Shown piece by piece: positions 5,389 through 10,826 of a DNA stretch of 11,553 nucleotides. A model generated the notes under the pieces. The model did not search any database. It was given only the letters and a program-made list of their open reading frames with translations, and was not told the origin of the DNA. The stretch is from Baffinella frigidus (lineage: Eukaryota > Cryptophyceae > Cryptomonadales > Baffinellaceae), in contig MU646345.1 of NCBI GenBank assembly GCA_026770585.1, positions 987,458-999,010 on the forward strand, given 5' to 3'. Position 1 is the stretch's first letter; the number at the start of each line of letters is the position of its first letter. Position numbers and translations under genes: made by a program.

Positions 5389-5914
5389 AAGAAGGCGTCG
5401 CAGGCCTTCTGAACTGAAATGGGGAAGCCCTATAATTACCTATTATGGGCCCCTATAATACCGAGTCCGGACGTGATGACCCCGAAATAGATCAGATTGG
5501 ATCACGTGCGCCGATTCTCATAGACGGCTCCAGTTGTGAATGAAAAAATGGTCCAAAAACGACGCCCTACCCAGGACGTGAAGAATTCTAAAAGGATTGT
5601 ACAGGAAGTCTATAATAGCCCTGTACAAGTCTTAAAACCCTGGGCCTTTAAAAGCTAAGGGACTTCCCCCTCCGGGCGCGGATGCCACCCACGCAATCCC
5701 TTATCCTTTAAAATAATGATAGTAACTTCCCTCATCTCCCTTATACAGTTTCCCTTATTTCCCTTAGTTTCCTCTTAATCCCCTTGATATATTCTTTTCT
5801 GAGAAGAGGAGGAGGGGGTTGGAGTTTTTGGCCCGTATGAGGATACGGGTGTGAACGTTTGAAAACCACTGCCTTGAAGGGGAATTGACTTAGGGTGTAG
5901 GGTTGAGGGTTTAC
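5389..5914. other. Repeat-poor stretch with one hairpin and a pyrimidine-rich tract
   Basis: CCTATAATTACCTATTATGG and GGCCCCTATAATACC near 5430-5465 are partly symmetric. TTGTACAGG (5597-5605) pairs with CCTGTACAA (5620-5628). From about 5725 to 5790 the plus strand is rich in CCCTTATTTCCCTTAG-like words. No gene is recognised. The pyrimidine tract would be purine-rich in the sense of the proposed minus-strand gene, so it is not an acceptor tract. Confidence 0.4.
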
Positions 5915-5958
5915 CTTCATGATATCCCGGAGTGTCGCGACGTGCGCAGGGCGGGCAG
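5915..5958 (-). pseudogene. Partial copy of the OGT C-x-W linker exon (copy 1)
   Basis: The minus strand reads ARPAHVATLRDIMK up to the donor ATGAAG|GTAAAC. The full exon at 6794-6906 ends DRPAHVKRLRDIMK. The 5' half, including the C-H-W, is replaced by a CCCAAAA heptamer array, and no AG acceptor precedes it. It is a truncated copy that keeps frame and donor. Confidence 0.5.
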
Positions 5959-6032
5959 TTTTGGGTTTTGGGTTTTGGGTTTTGGGTTTTGGGTTTGGAC
6001 GTTAGGGTTTTAGCCTCAGGGTTTGGAGCTAC
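5959..6032. repeat. Telomere-like array TTTTGGG
   Basis: About five units of TTTTGGG (5958-5997) run into GTTAGGGTTTTAGCC and CAGGGTTTGG. In minus orientation it fills the whole gap between the donor of partial exon copy 2 (CAG|GTAGCTCCAAACCC) and partial exon copy 1. The G-rich strand is again the plus strand. Confidence 0.9.
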
Positions 6033-6062
6033 CTGCAGGATATCCTGGAGTCCCGAAAGTAG
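6033..6062 (-). pseudogene. Partial copy of the OGT C-x-W linker exon (copy 2)
   Basis: The minus strand reads LLSGLQDILQ before the donor CTGCAG|GTAGCT, aligning with [KA]RLRDIMK|GT of the other copies (CTCCAGGATATCCTGCAGGTA against CTCCGGGATATCATGAAGGTA). Only the last 25 nt or so are shared. It is diverged and short. Confidence 0.35.
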
Positions 6063-6080
6063 TACCGGGCTGTAACAAGG

Positions 6081-6274
6081 CGGTACAAAAAGGTACAAGC
6101 CGGTACAAAAAGTTACTACCGTCACGTCCAAATAAGCCGTCCATCTAACATATATAGGCCACACACACAAGAATTTTCGGTACAAAAAGGTACAAGCCGG
6201 TACAAAAAGTTACTACCGTCACGTCCAAATAAGCCGTCCATCTAACATATATAGGCCACACACACAAGAGTTTT
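6081..6274. repeat. 97-bp tandem duplication
   Basis: Two adjacent units (6081-6177 and 6178-6274) differ at one base (GAATTTTC against GAGTTTTC). The unit begins CGGTACAAAAAGGTACAAGC and includes CCGTCCATCTAACATATATA and a (CA) tract. GTCCATCTAA and GGTACAA also appear in the mini-intron of the 2188-3199 exon cluster, so the unit may derive from the same intron family. Near identity means a recent event. Confidence 0.95.
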
Positions 6275-6346
6275 CAGGGCAGTCGTTCGTTTGGGTTTTA
6301 GGCTTGGGCTTTAGAGGTTAGACTCGAGGGTGTACACACTTCACCG

Positions 6347-6472
6347 TGTTAGAATATCCTTAGGAATCACCCTATGTTCCTACGGATTGCTTATGGATTG
6401 CTTACCGTAGGGTCATAAGTCTTTTCGCTGATGGGTTATTCACGAAATCCCTTCGAGGTCCGCTGAGTGGTA
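6347..6472. repeat. TATCCGTAGGAA...CTACCGTAGGGTC repeat, copy 2
   Basis: AATATCCTTAGGAATCACCC, TATGTTCCTACGGATTGC, TTACCGTAGGGTCATAAGTC, then GGGTTATTC and CCCTTCGAGGTCCGCTGAG match the copy at 4632-4735 in the same orientation. GGATTGCTTATGGATTGCTTA is a small internal duplication. Confidence 0.8.
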
Positions 6473-6516
6473 CAACCAACTTCCGTGCAGACACAACCCT
6501 GATACAAACACCTTAT

Positions 6517-6597
6517 CTTCATGTTATCGCAGAGTCGTGCGACGTAGGTCCAGTGATTCGGTGGGCGTCTCAGATCGGTCCGTTTATAATCGTGGAA
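6517..6597 (-). CDS. Diverged copy of the OGT C-x-W linker exon (copy 3)
   Basis: Exactly 27 codons are open on the minus strand after the acceptor TTAATCAG|TTC. The end reads NHWTYVARLCDNMK. Against the exon at 6794-6906, HW, the HV/YV and RL..xMK positions agree, with several residues missing between W and V. Where the others have AAG|GT this copy has AAG|AT, so the donor is changed and the frame runs on. It is likely inactive, or it uses an unknown splice site. Confidence 0.35.
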
Positions 6598-6647
6598 CTG
6601 ATTAATAATTGCTCGGTGCAAAGACATCTAATCCCACTGTGGGGTAC

Positions 6648-6672
6648 CTTCATGATATCCCGGAGTCTCGAA
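6648..6672 (-). pseudogene. Partial copy of the OGT C-x-W linker exon (copy 4)
   Basis: Only the last 25 nt or so are kept: SRLRDIMK, then the donor ATGAAG|GTACCC. The sequence upstream (minus sense) is replaced by the CTACGGATTGCCTACC repeat at 6680-6745. Confidence 0.5.
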
Positions 6673-6679
6673 GGTTATG

Positions 6680-6745
6680 ATATCCGTAGGAATGACCCTA
6701 TGTCCCTACGGATTGCCTACCGTAGGGTCCTATGCACCACCCACT
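6680..6745. repeat. TATCCGTAGGAA...CTACCGTAGGGTC repeat, copy 3
   Basis: TATCCGTAGGAATGACCCTA, TGTCCCTACGG and ATTGCCTACCGTAGGGTCC are shared with the copies at 4632 and 6347. The right half (CTTATCGCTTAAGG etc.) is missing. It interrupts a partial C-x-W exon copy. Confidence 0.8.
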
Positions 6746-6793
6746 TGTGGGTCATTCGCGTGGGGGTATCAGGTGTTAGGGATTGGGGGCCAC

Positions 6794-6906
6794 CTTCATG
6801 ATATCACGGAGTCTTTTCACGTGCGCAGGGCGGTCGGGCCAGTGGCACGCGAAAGTTGCCGTGTAGAAGAAGTTGCAGAAGCCAGCCTGCCACTCGAGAG
6901 AGTTTT
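6794..6906 (-). CDS. OGT linker exon with C-N and C-x-W motifs (complete copy)
   Basis: After the acceptor CTCATCAG|AA the minus strand is open for 37 codons: NSLEWQAGFCNFFYTATF, then ACHWPDRPAHVKRL and RDIMK, up to the donor ATGAAG|GTGGCC. In known OGT proteins the last TPR is followed by a segment of the form [YF]-C-N-[LF]...C-x-W-x-D......KxLxxI, and the spacing here (C-N to C-x-W, then about 13 residues to the R/K-L-x-x-I helix) agrees. This exon would join the TPR part to the linker. The intron in front holds the long TAATATTAC hairpin (6921-7060), ending only about 14 nt from the acceptor. The intron behind starts GTGGCCCCCAATCCCTAAC, again telomere-like. This is one of the best-supported coding calls in the window. 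Confidence 0.6.
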
Positions 6907-6920
6907 CTGATGAGCGGTCT

Positions 6921-7060
6921 TTATCCGGGGAAACCTATTTTTCTTTAGTTTGATGGCAAGGAAAATTACTACATAAATGCTTTAATATTACTAATAAGAA
7001 CGAATTGTGTAGTAATTTTCCTTGCCATCAAACTAAAGAAAAATAGGTTTCCCCGGATAA
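6921..7060. repeat. Long hairpin, 53-bp perfect arms, TAATATTAC in the loop
   Basis: The arms 6921-6973 and 7008-7060 are perfect reverse complements (TTATCCGGGGAAACC... ending in ...GAAAATTACTACA). The 34-base loop contains TAATATTAC at 6983-6991. That nonamer is the nick site of the rolling-circle origin in geminiviruses and several other CRESS-DNA replicons, where it also sits in a hairpin loop. The inner arm GTGTAGTAATTTTC and the loop word CTTTAATATTACTA recur in the hairpin at 11210-11278, so this is one family. No replication gene is present. The link to rolling-circle elements is a suggestion only. Confidence 0.9.
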
Positions 7061-7062
7061 GT

Positions 7063-7269
7063 TTGGACCGGTCTGGCGCGGTTCATACAGGGAGGCTTTT
7101 GACGATTGTGGAGTTCCCCAAAATCATCAAGGGGTCTCAAGCGAGAATCTGCGTAAGGTTAATTCCCCGAATTTTCCCCACAGATTTGTGGCAGAAATAC
7201 TTTTCCTGCGGACACCGGATCTACCACATAAGGCTGATCGAGGACTCTTTTGAAAAGTCCAAACGATGA
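7063..7269 (+). other. Open frame of unknown meaning
   Basis: A stop-free plus-strand stretch of about 69 codons with no ATG at its start. The end reads FPTDLWQKYFSCGHRIYHIR then LIEDSFEKSKR. It looks protein-like, but I recognise no family. The minus strand of the same DNA also has an open run (FKRVLDQPYVVDPVSAGKVF), so chance openness is possible. It lies between the hairpin at 6921 and a GTGTAGTAATG motif. Confidence 0.15.
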
Positions 7270-7280
7270 CAAAGTTGTGC

Positions 7281-7342
7281 AGTGTGTAGTAATGTTCATT
7301 GGTTAGTCACGTCCCCTCCGGTTAAAGCGGAGGGTCCGTGAC
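7281..7342. repeat. GTGTAGTAATG motif plus GTCACG hairpin
   Basis: GTGTGTAGTAATGTTCATTG is followed by the hairpin GTCACGTCCCCTCCG / CGGAGGGTCCGTGAC (7306-7320 / 7328-7342, two mismatches). The same order (GTGTAGTAAT, then a GGTCACGT hairpin ending GTGACC) occurs at 9872-9942 and 11001-11070, so this is a diverged third copy of a composite element. Confidence 0.75.
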
Positions 7343-7489
7343 CAAACATATGAAAATAAATGCAAGATTTAAAATCAGGGTGTTAAATTTGGGAACGGGG
7401 CAACCTTGTGGGGTACGATCATGACGAGCCTTCTAGAAACAAGCCACGGGATGTGGAAACATGGTTTCGGAAACAGGGTTCTGGAGGAT
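7343..7489. other. Spacer, no recognised gene
   Basis: AT-rich at first (AAATAAATGCAAGATTTAAA), then unique sequence up to the first CCTCGTATGGCGAGG word. No coding motif. Confidence 0.35.
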
Positions 7490-7992
7490 ACCTCGTATGG
7501 CGAGGCGAGATGGTTTTACCATAGCATATAATCCACCCATACGATCGCCAAAACGTCATTCACATTCAATGTTTTCCACATTTATTTAAATACATCTTCC
7601 ATATTTAATTTAAATACATCGTATGACGGGGCGAGGCGACCCCCCTCGGGACTTTGAACAGCCTTAGTTAGGACGTCTCAAAGAAAAGTGGACCCTCCGT
7701 TAACTTAAGCAACGGGTCAACTTACGTAACGGGTCAACTTAAGTAACGGTGGTTACCTCGTAAGACGGGGCGAGGCAGACCCCCTCGAGATAACGTCACC
7801 ATAGCATACAATCCACCCACATAACAGCCAAAAAATCACTTCAATTCAATATTTTCTCCGTCTAATTTAAACACATTTTCCATATTTATTTTGAAAATGT
7901 ATAATATAGAAAATACATTTAATGTATCTTCCATATTTAATTTGAATAACCTCGTATGACGGGGCGAAGCGGACCCCCTCGAGATGGCCTCG
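7490..7992. repeat. CCTCGTATGACGGGGCGAGG repeat field with CATAGCA boxes
   Basis: The word CCTCGTATGRCGRGGCGARG, usually followed by GGACCCCCTCGAG, occurs at about 7493, 7618, 7757 and 7950. Two boxes, CATAGCATATAATCCACCCA (7512) and CATAGCATACAATCCACCCA (7803), match the boxes at 481 and 1406 more than 6 kb away. Between them lie AT-rich segments with TTCCATATTTAATTT words at about 7600, 7870 and 7930, and GTGGACCCTCCGT..AACTTA with TAACGGGTCAACTTA units. No gene is seen. Confidence 0.8.
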
Positions 7993-8192
7993 AGCGCTGC
8001 CCACCGTGACAAACATCGAGAGTGGGACGCCTCAAAGCAAAAGTGGACCCTCCGTCAACTTCCGTTACGAGTTAACTTAAGTAACGGGTATTCGACTTAA
8101 ATAACGGATAAGTAACGGATAAGTAACGGTGGATACCTCGTATGCCGGAGCGAGGTGGACCCCTTCGAGGTAGGCCTCGAGGGCCAGCGGGA
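7993..8192. repeat. 200-bp direct repeat, copy 1
   Basis: GCTGCCCACCGTGACAAAC through TCAAAGCAAAAGTGGACCCT, TTCCGTTACGAGTTAACTTA, the decamer run TAACGGATAAG, CCTCGTATGCCGGAGCGAGG and GCCTCGAGGGCCAGCGGGAT. The second copy is at 8304-8503 with scattered substitutions. A shorter relative is at 7660-7790. Frames open through it are not clearly protein coding, since changes are not biased to third positions. Confidence 0.9.
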
Positions 8193-8303
8193 TTTGGGCA
8201 TGACACGGTCTTTCGAGTGTGTGTACCACGTATCGGCCACTTTTGGAGATCCTCCGGGCGATCTCGTACTCAAAATTGACTTAGGGCGATAAGACATAAG
8301 AGC
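8193..8303. other. Unique insert between the 200-bp direct repeats
   Basis: The plus strand reads MTRSFECVYHVSATFGDPPG then DLVLKIDLGR and TAA, continuing openly from the repeat on its left. I recognise no family, and the piece is too short to judge. It has no partner elsewhere in the window. Confidence 0.2.
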
Positions 8304-8503
8304 GCTGCCCACCGAGACAAACGTCGAGCGTGGGATGCCTCAAAGCAAAAGTGGACCCTCCGTCAACTTCCGTTACGAGTTAACTTAAGTAACGGGTATT
8401 CAACTTAAGTAACGGATACGTAACGGATAAGTAACGGTGGATACCTCGTACGACGGAGCGAGGCGGACCCCTTCGAGGTAGGCCTCGAGAGCCAGCGGGA
8501 TCT
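8304..8503. repeat. 200-bp direct repeat, copy 2
   Basis: Matches 7993-8192 from GCTGCCCACCGAGACAAACG to GCCAGCGGGAT, including TAACGGATACGTAACGGATA and CCTCGTACGACGGAGCGAGG. The repeat pair with its 111-bp spacer gives a period of 311 bp. Confidence 0.9.
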
Positions 8504-8617
8504 CCTCTGCGTCCTGCCGAAAGTCAACACGCCAACGGTCACCACGCCAAAAGTCACCAGGACGAGAAAAGTCGACGTGGACGATGCAAAAAGTTAATTA
8601 TGACCGAGAAGGCAGGG
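8504..8617. repeat. Short irregular repeats CACGCCAAAAGTCAC
   Basis: AAAGTCAACACGCCAACGGT, CACCACGCCAAAAGTCACCA and AAAAGTCGAC form three loose units. The plus-strand frame stays open from the repeat on the left (VNTPTVTTPKVTRTRKVDVD), but that is low complexity. No gene is claimed. Confidence 0.5.
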
Positions 8618-8640
8618 AGGTGCAGAAGCCACTCGGGAGG
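8618..8640 (-). pseudogene. Start of an LEW-type linker exon copy
   Basis: After the acceptor CCTGATAG the minus strand reads CCTCCCGAGTGGCTTCTGCA, close to CTCTCGAGTGG...GGCTTCTGCA at the start of the complete C-x-W exon (6906-6880). A six-base gap removes QA, and one added C shifts the frame. Similarity fades within about 30 nt. Similar CCTCGAGTGG starts lie at 9812 and 10950. Confidence 0.35.
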
Positions 8641-8703
8641 CTATCAGGTTTCGGGTTGAGGGTTTAGGGTTGATGGTTGAGGGTTTGGGGCTTAGCGACT
8701 CGC
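8641..8703 (-). repeat. 63-nt CCCTAAA-like intron
   Basis: In minus sense the stretch starts GCGAGTCGCTAAGCCCCAAA, continues CCCTCAACCATCAACCCTAA and ends AACCTGATAG. It lies exactly between the 3' end of the TPR exon (AAG|GCGAGT) and the CCTCCCGAGTGG exon start. It would be a GC-AG intron made almost only of decayed CCCTAAA heptamers. On the plus strand it is the GGTTTAGGGTTGATGG array. Confidence 0.5.
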
Positions 8704-8775
8704 CTTATACACGTCTCCAAGCTGGATGTACGCCTCACCATAAGTCCGGTCCGCCGCGGTCGCGTCCATGCACAG
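8704..8775 (-). CDS. TPR exon of the OGT-like gene, copy 1
   Basis: The 24 codons on the minus strand read LCMDATAADR then TYGEAYIQLGDVYK. This is helix B of one tetratricopeptide repeat (A..AI..D) and helix A of the next (EAY..LGDVY). The acceptor is CGCGCTAG|CTG and the 3' side is AAG|GCGAGT. The second copy at 8924-8995 has eight base differences, of which seven are silent (L, A, A, G, E, L, Y codons) and one is Thr for Ile. That strongly supports a protein-coding history. In OGT the TPR superhelix binds substrates and partners. A 24-residue piece is shorter than one 34-residue repeat, so it must be joined to another exon such as 9358-9396. Confidence 0.6.
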
Positions 8776-8923
8776 CTAGCGCGTTGACTCGCCATTGGTT
8801 TGACGGGTTCAGGCGTTGACTAGTCTATTGTTCCGATGGGTTCAGTCGTATTGGTTGGGTTCAGGCGTATTGTGTTTGATGGGATTGGGCGGTTGGGCTT
8901 AGTGTATGGTTTGGGTGGCTCGC
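8776..8923 (-). other. Proposed intron between duplicated TPR exons
   Basis: In minus sense it starts GCGAGCCACCCAAACC and ends AACGCGCTAG. It contains repeated CGCCTGAACCC words (three loose units) and CCCAA-type sequence, probably very decayed CCCTAAA heptamers. TGACTCGCCATTGG and the GACTCGCC at the exon ends share a short word. There are no other open frames of interest. Confidence 0.45.
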
Positions 8924-8995
8924 CTTGTACACGTCTCCGAGCTGGATGTACGCTTCGCCATAAGTCCGGTCCGCGGCGATTGCGTCCATGCACAA
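8924..8995 (-). CDS. TPR exon of the OGT-like gene, copy 2
   Basis: It reads LCMDAIAADR then TYGEAYIQLGDVYK on the minus strand, between the acceptor AAACCCCAG|TTG and AAG|GCGAGC. Ile at position 6 fits the TPR consensus (A-I) better than Thr in copy 1. Joined to the upstream exon 9358-9396 in phase 0 it gives RFAEAEK-LCMDAIAAD, a good TPR helix B. Because 24 residues is not a multiple of the 34-residue repeat, splicing both copies in series would break the TPR register. The two copies may be alternatives, or one may be dead. Confidence 0.62.
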
Positions 8996-9357
8996 CTGGG
9001 GTTTGGGGGTTGGGGTTCAGAGCGTGAGGTTTGGGGTGAAGGGTTGAGGTTTTGAGGGTTGGGGTTTGGGGGTTTTGGTTTGGGGTTTGGAATGTGTGGT
9101 TTGGGGTTTGGGGTTTGGGGTTTGGGATTCAGGGTTTGGGGTGTGGGGTGTGGGGTGTGGGGTTTGGGGTGTGGGGTTTGAGGTGTGGGGTTTGGGGTGT
9201 GGGGTTTGGGGTTTGGGGTTTGTGGATTGGGGTGTAGGGGTTTGGGGTGTAGGGTATATGGTTTAGGGTTTTGGGTTTAGGGCTTAGGGTTCAGGGTTTG
9301 GGGTGCAGGGTGTAGGATGCAGGGTGTAGGGTTCAGGGTTTAGGGGTTAGGGTCGAC
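8996..9357 (-). repeat. Telomere-like heptamer array filling an intron
   Basis: On the plus strand it is GGGGTTTGGGGGTTGGGG, GGTTTGGGGTGTGGGGTG and TAGGGTTCAGGGTTTAGGGG, mostly 7-base steps with GTGTGGG variants. In minus sense it starts at the donor GTCGACCCTAACCCCTAAAC and ends in CCAAACCCCAG directly at the TPR exon. The whole 362-nt gap between the two exons is therefore heptamer repeat. Open frames reading GVWGLGFGVWG are artefacts of the repeat. Confidence 0.85.
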
Positions 9358-9396
9358 CTTTTCAGCCTCCGCGAACCGCGACTGCGAGTTCATAAC
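9358..9396 (-). CDS. Small TPR exon RFAEAEK
   Basis: The 13 codons on the minus strand read VMNSQSRFAEAEK, from acceptor CTGACAACAG|GTT (preceded by the pyrimidine-rich CCATTTTCCTCTCTG) to donor GAAAAG|GTCGAC. RFAEAEK followed by LCMDAIAAD matches the [RD][YF].EAE.....AI..D helix pattern of TPRs, in phase 0. An alternative acceptor CTCGCAG|TCG inside would shorten it to SRFAEAEK, which would fit the usual loop length better. It lies 362 bases upstream of the TPR exon copy 2. Confidence 0.5.
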
Positions 9397-9612
9397 CTGT
9401 TGTCAGAGAGGAAAATGGCTCAGGCACATTCCCAGAGAGAAAGTGGCTCAGGCTGTGGAGGGGCACACACGTTAGACACAGTACGTTCACTGCACGGTGA
9501 CAGGTGCATCTCAGAAAACCCCGATTTCTTAGGCGTAACTAAGAAATGTACTCTCCGGTCACAAGACACAATCCCTCTCTCGGCGCCCCTGCTCAGACCA
9601 GGGTGTATGCAT
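9397..9612. repeat. GAAAATGGCTCAGGCACA repeat, first copies
   Basis: CAGAGAGGAAAATGGCTCAG and CCCAGAGAGAAAGTGGCTCA start a family that continues at 10190-10450. In minus sense the unit reads TGAGCCATTTTCTCTCTG and ends in an AG acceptor, so it is the 3' end of the intron in front of exon 9358-9396. The rest to 9612 is unique sequence without a recognised gene. Confidence 0.7.
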
Positions 9613-9708
9613 GGCGGTCGTGTTGGTAGTAATAAAGCAGAGACCTTTATTAAGCAGAGACCTTTATTACTACCAACACGGCCGCCCTATTTATAAGAAA
9701 GCAGAGAC
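9613..9708. repeat. Hairpin GGCGGTCGTGTTGGTAGTAATAAA with tandem core
   Basis: The arms 9613-9636 and 9663-9686 match at 23 of 24 positions. The core and its right flank hold AAGCAGAGACCTTTAT three times. A related piece, TTGGTAGTAGTAATGAAGGT then CTCTGCG, lies at 10460-10487. It is probably a foldback element. Confidence 0.85.
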
Positions 9709-9800
9709 CTTTATCTGCAGGGCTGGGAACTCAACTCATGTTGAGTTGAGCCAGTATCATGCACCATGAATTTTATTATCTGGAACCAGGCACACGCTTC
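9709..9800. other. Short spacer with a 9-bp hairpin
   Basis: CTCAACTCA (9730-9738) and TGAGTTGAG (9742-9750) form a small hairpin. Otherwise unremarkable. Confidence 0.6.
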
Positions 9801-10020
9801 CACCACTCGAGGCTAGAAGTGTGACTATTTCAAAACAGGGATTCTTTTACAAGTGAAGAAAACAAAAGAGGTGTGTAGTAATTTTCACACAGATAGGGGC
9901 GTTTGGTCACGTATCTGACAGCAATCTGTTAGCTACGTGACCAAGCCTGCCCGTGACTGGTACTAAATTTAACAACCCCACATTTGAAATTCTCCCCTTG
10001 TCAGCCTCGGGTGGCAAGGA
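9801..10020. repeat. Composite intron-like repeat with GGTCACGT hairpin, copy 1
   Basis: The order is CCACTCGAGGCTAGAAG, GTGACTATTT, GTGTGTAGTAATTTTCACAC (about 9871-9890), the hairpin GGTCACGTATCTGACAG / CTGTTAGCTACGTGACC (9905-9921 / 9926-9942), CCTGCCCGTGACTGGTAC, and CAGCCTCGGGTGGC. The same order occurs at 10930-11160. In minus sense it ends CACACTTCTAG|CCTCGAGTGG at 9812, an acceptor plus LEW-type exon start. The two copies look like one intron duplicated. Confidence 0.8.
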
Positions 10021-10210
10021 ACGCCATGACGTCAGGCCGCGAAGCGCAACTTGCATCACCTGCTTCCAGAGATCAACGGAAGTGTCCCGGCTCTGGTTTC
10101 AGGCCGGTCAGTGAAGTCTTTCGGGAGGGTTTTGGCGCGGCCGCGATGAACAACATGATCGCCCTCGACACCATCACCGATCTCGTGGGAATGGCTCAGA
10201 CACAACAATG
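9984..10210 (+). other. Open frame with GAAAMNNMIALDTITDLVGM
   Basis: The plus strand is open for about 100 codons from an ATG at 9984. The part FGAAAMNNMIALDTITDLVG (about 10130-10190) looks like a helical protein segment, and its DNA (GCGGCCGCGATGAACAACATG) resembles the minus-strand AAAMINAAK exons (GCGGCCGCGATGATCAATGC). It may be an inverted, diverged copy of that exon. The C-terminal part WLKWLRQNDGLNWLRHLGG is only the GGCTCAGACACAA repeat. No function can be given. Confidence 0.2.
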
Positions 10211-10665
10211 GCTCAAATGGCTCAGACAGAATGACGGCTTAAACTGGCTCAGACACCTCGGTGGGGGTGCATACATGGCGTCAGCCTGTTGACCTGTGTC
10301 CAGAGAGAAAATGGCTCAGACACAACCGTGGCTGAAACTTGGCTCAGACACTTCGGTGGCGTCAGGCCGTGTTGGGAGTTTCCCGGGAGAAAATGGCTCA
10401 GGCACAACAAGGGCTCAAACTTGCTCAGGTCTCGGAGGGGGTGCAATACACGGCGGACTTGGTAGTAGTAATGAAGGTCTCTGCGCGCACACGCTTTCAA
10501 ACGCCAGATGGCTCGAGGGAAACCGACGTCTTATCCACGTCAGATGCTGACGTCGTTCACTTGAGTATTCCAGGGGTTTCCTCCAAAAGATGTTAAAGGA
10601 GGATGTTTCGATCCCTCTGGCGTGGCAGCCTCGGTGGGGGTGCATAAATGGCGTCAGGCCGTGTT
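10190..10665. repeat. ATGGCTCAGACACAACnnTGGCTC repeat field
   Basis: Units containing GAAAATGGCTCAGRCACAAC, GGCTCAGACACCTCGGTGGG, GGTGCATACATGGCGTCAGG and CCGTGTTGG occur at about 10190, 10300, 10385 and 10632, with the earlier partial at 9410. In minus sense one unit reads CATTTTCTCTCTGGACACAG|GT, a good acceptor, followed by ACGCCATGTATGCACCCCCA. Whether ADAMYAPPP is coding cannot be settled. ACGTCA/TGACGT (about 10537-10553) and TCCTCC/GGAGGA (about 10579) form small hairpins near the right end. Confidence 0.75.
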
Positions 10666-10667
10666 GA

Positions 10668-10826
10668 TAGGATAACGGACCAAAAATGGGGTAGTTAGGC
10701 CTACGGGATTGCCTAGGACCTCCTACTGTAGGCCAAAATCCCAGGACGTTTTGGCCATTGGAGCCCTACGGCCTACGGTAGGCAATACCGTAGGCCTAAC
10801 TACCCCATGTTTGGTCCGTTATCCTA
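10668..10826. mobile_element. MITE with TAGGRTAACGG termini, copy 2, TGA target duplication
   Basis: TAGGATAACGGACC...AAAATGGGGTAGTTAGGC at the left pairs with GCCTAACTACCCCATGTTTG then GTCCGTTATCCTA at the right. It is 159 bp, as in copy 1 at 4368-4526. TGA occurs immediately on both sides (10665-10667 and 10827-10829), a 3-bp target-site duplication. Three-base duplications are known for PIF/Harbinger and CACTA elements, but no transposase is here, so the superfamily stays open. Confidence 0.85.

Noticed and set aside
6921-7060. Integrated geminivirus or other CRESS-DNA virus
   Set aside because: Only the nonamer and a hairpin are present. No Rep or capsid reading frame is visible, so no viral gene is claimed.
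9052-9266. Second set of GVWGLGFGVWG open frames
   Set aside because: Same cause: heptamer repeats, here filling a proposed minus-strand intron.
10296-10596. Overlapping plus-strand frames starting at ATGGCTCAGAC
   Set aside because: All arise from the GGCTCAGACACAA tandem repeat. Frames differ from unit to unit and no protein motif is present.
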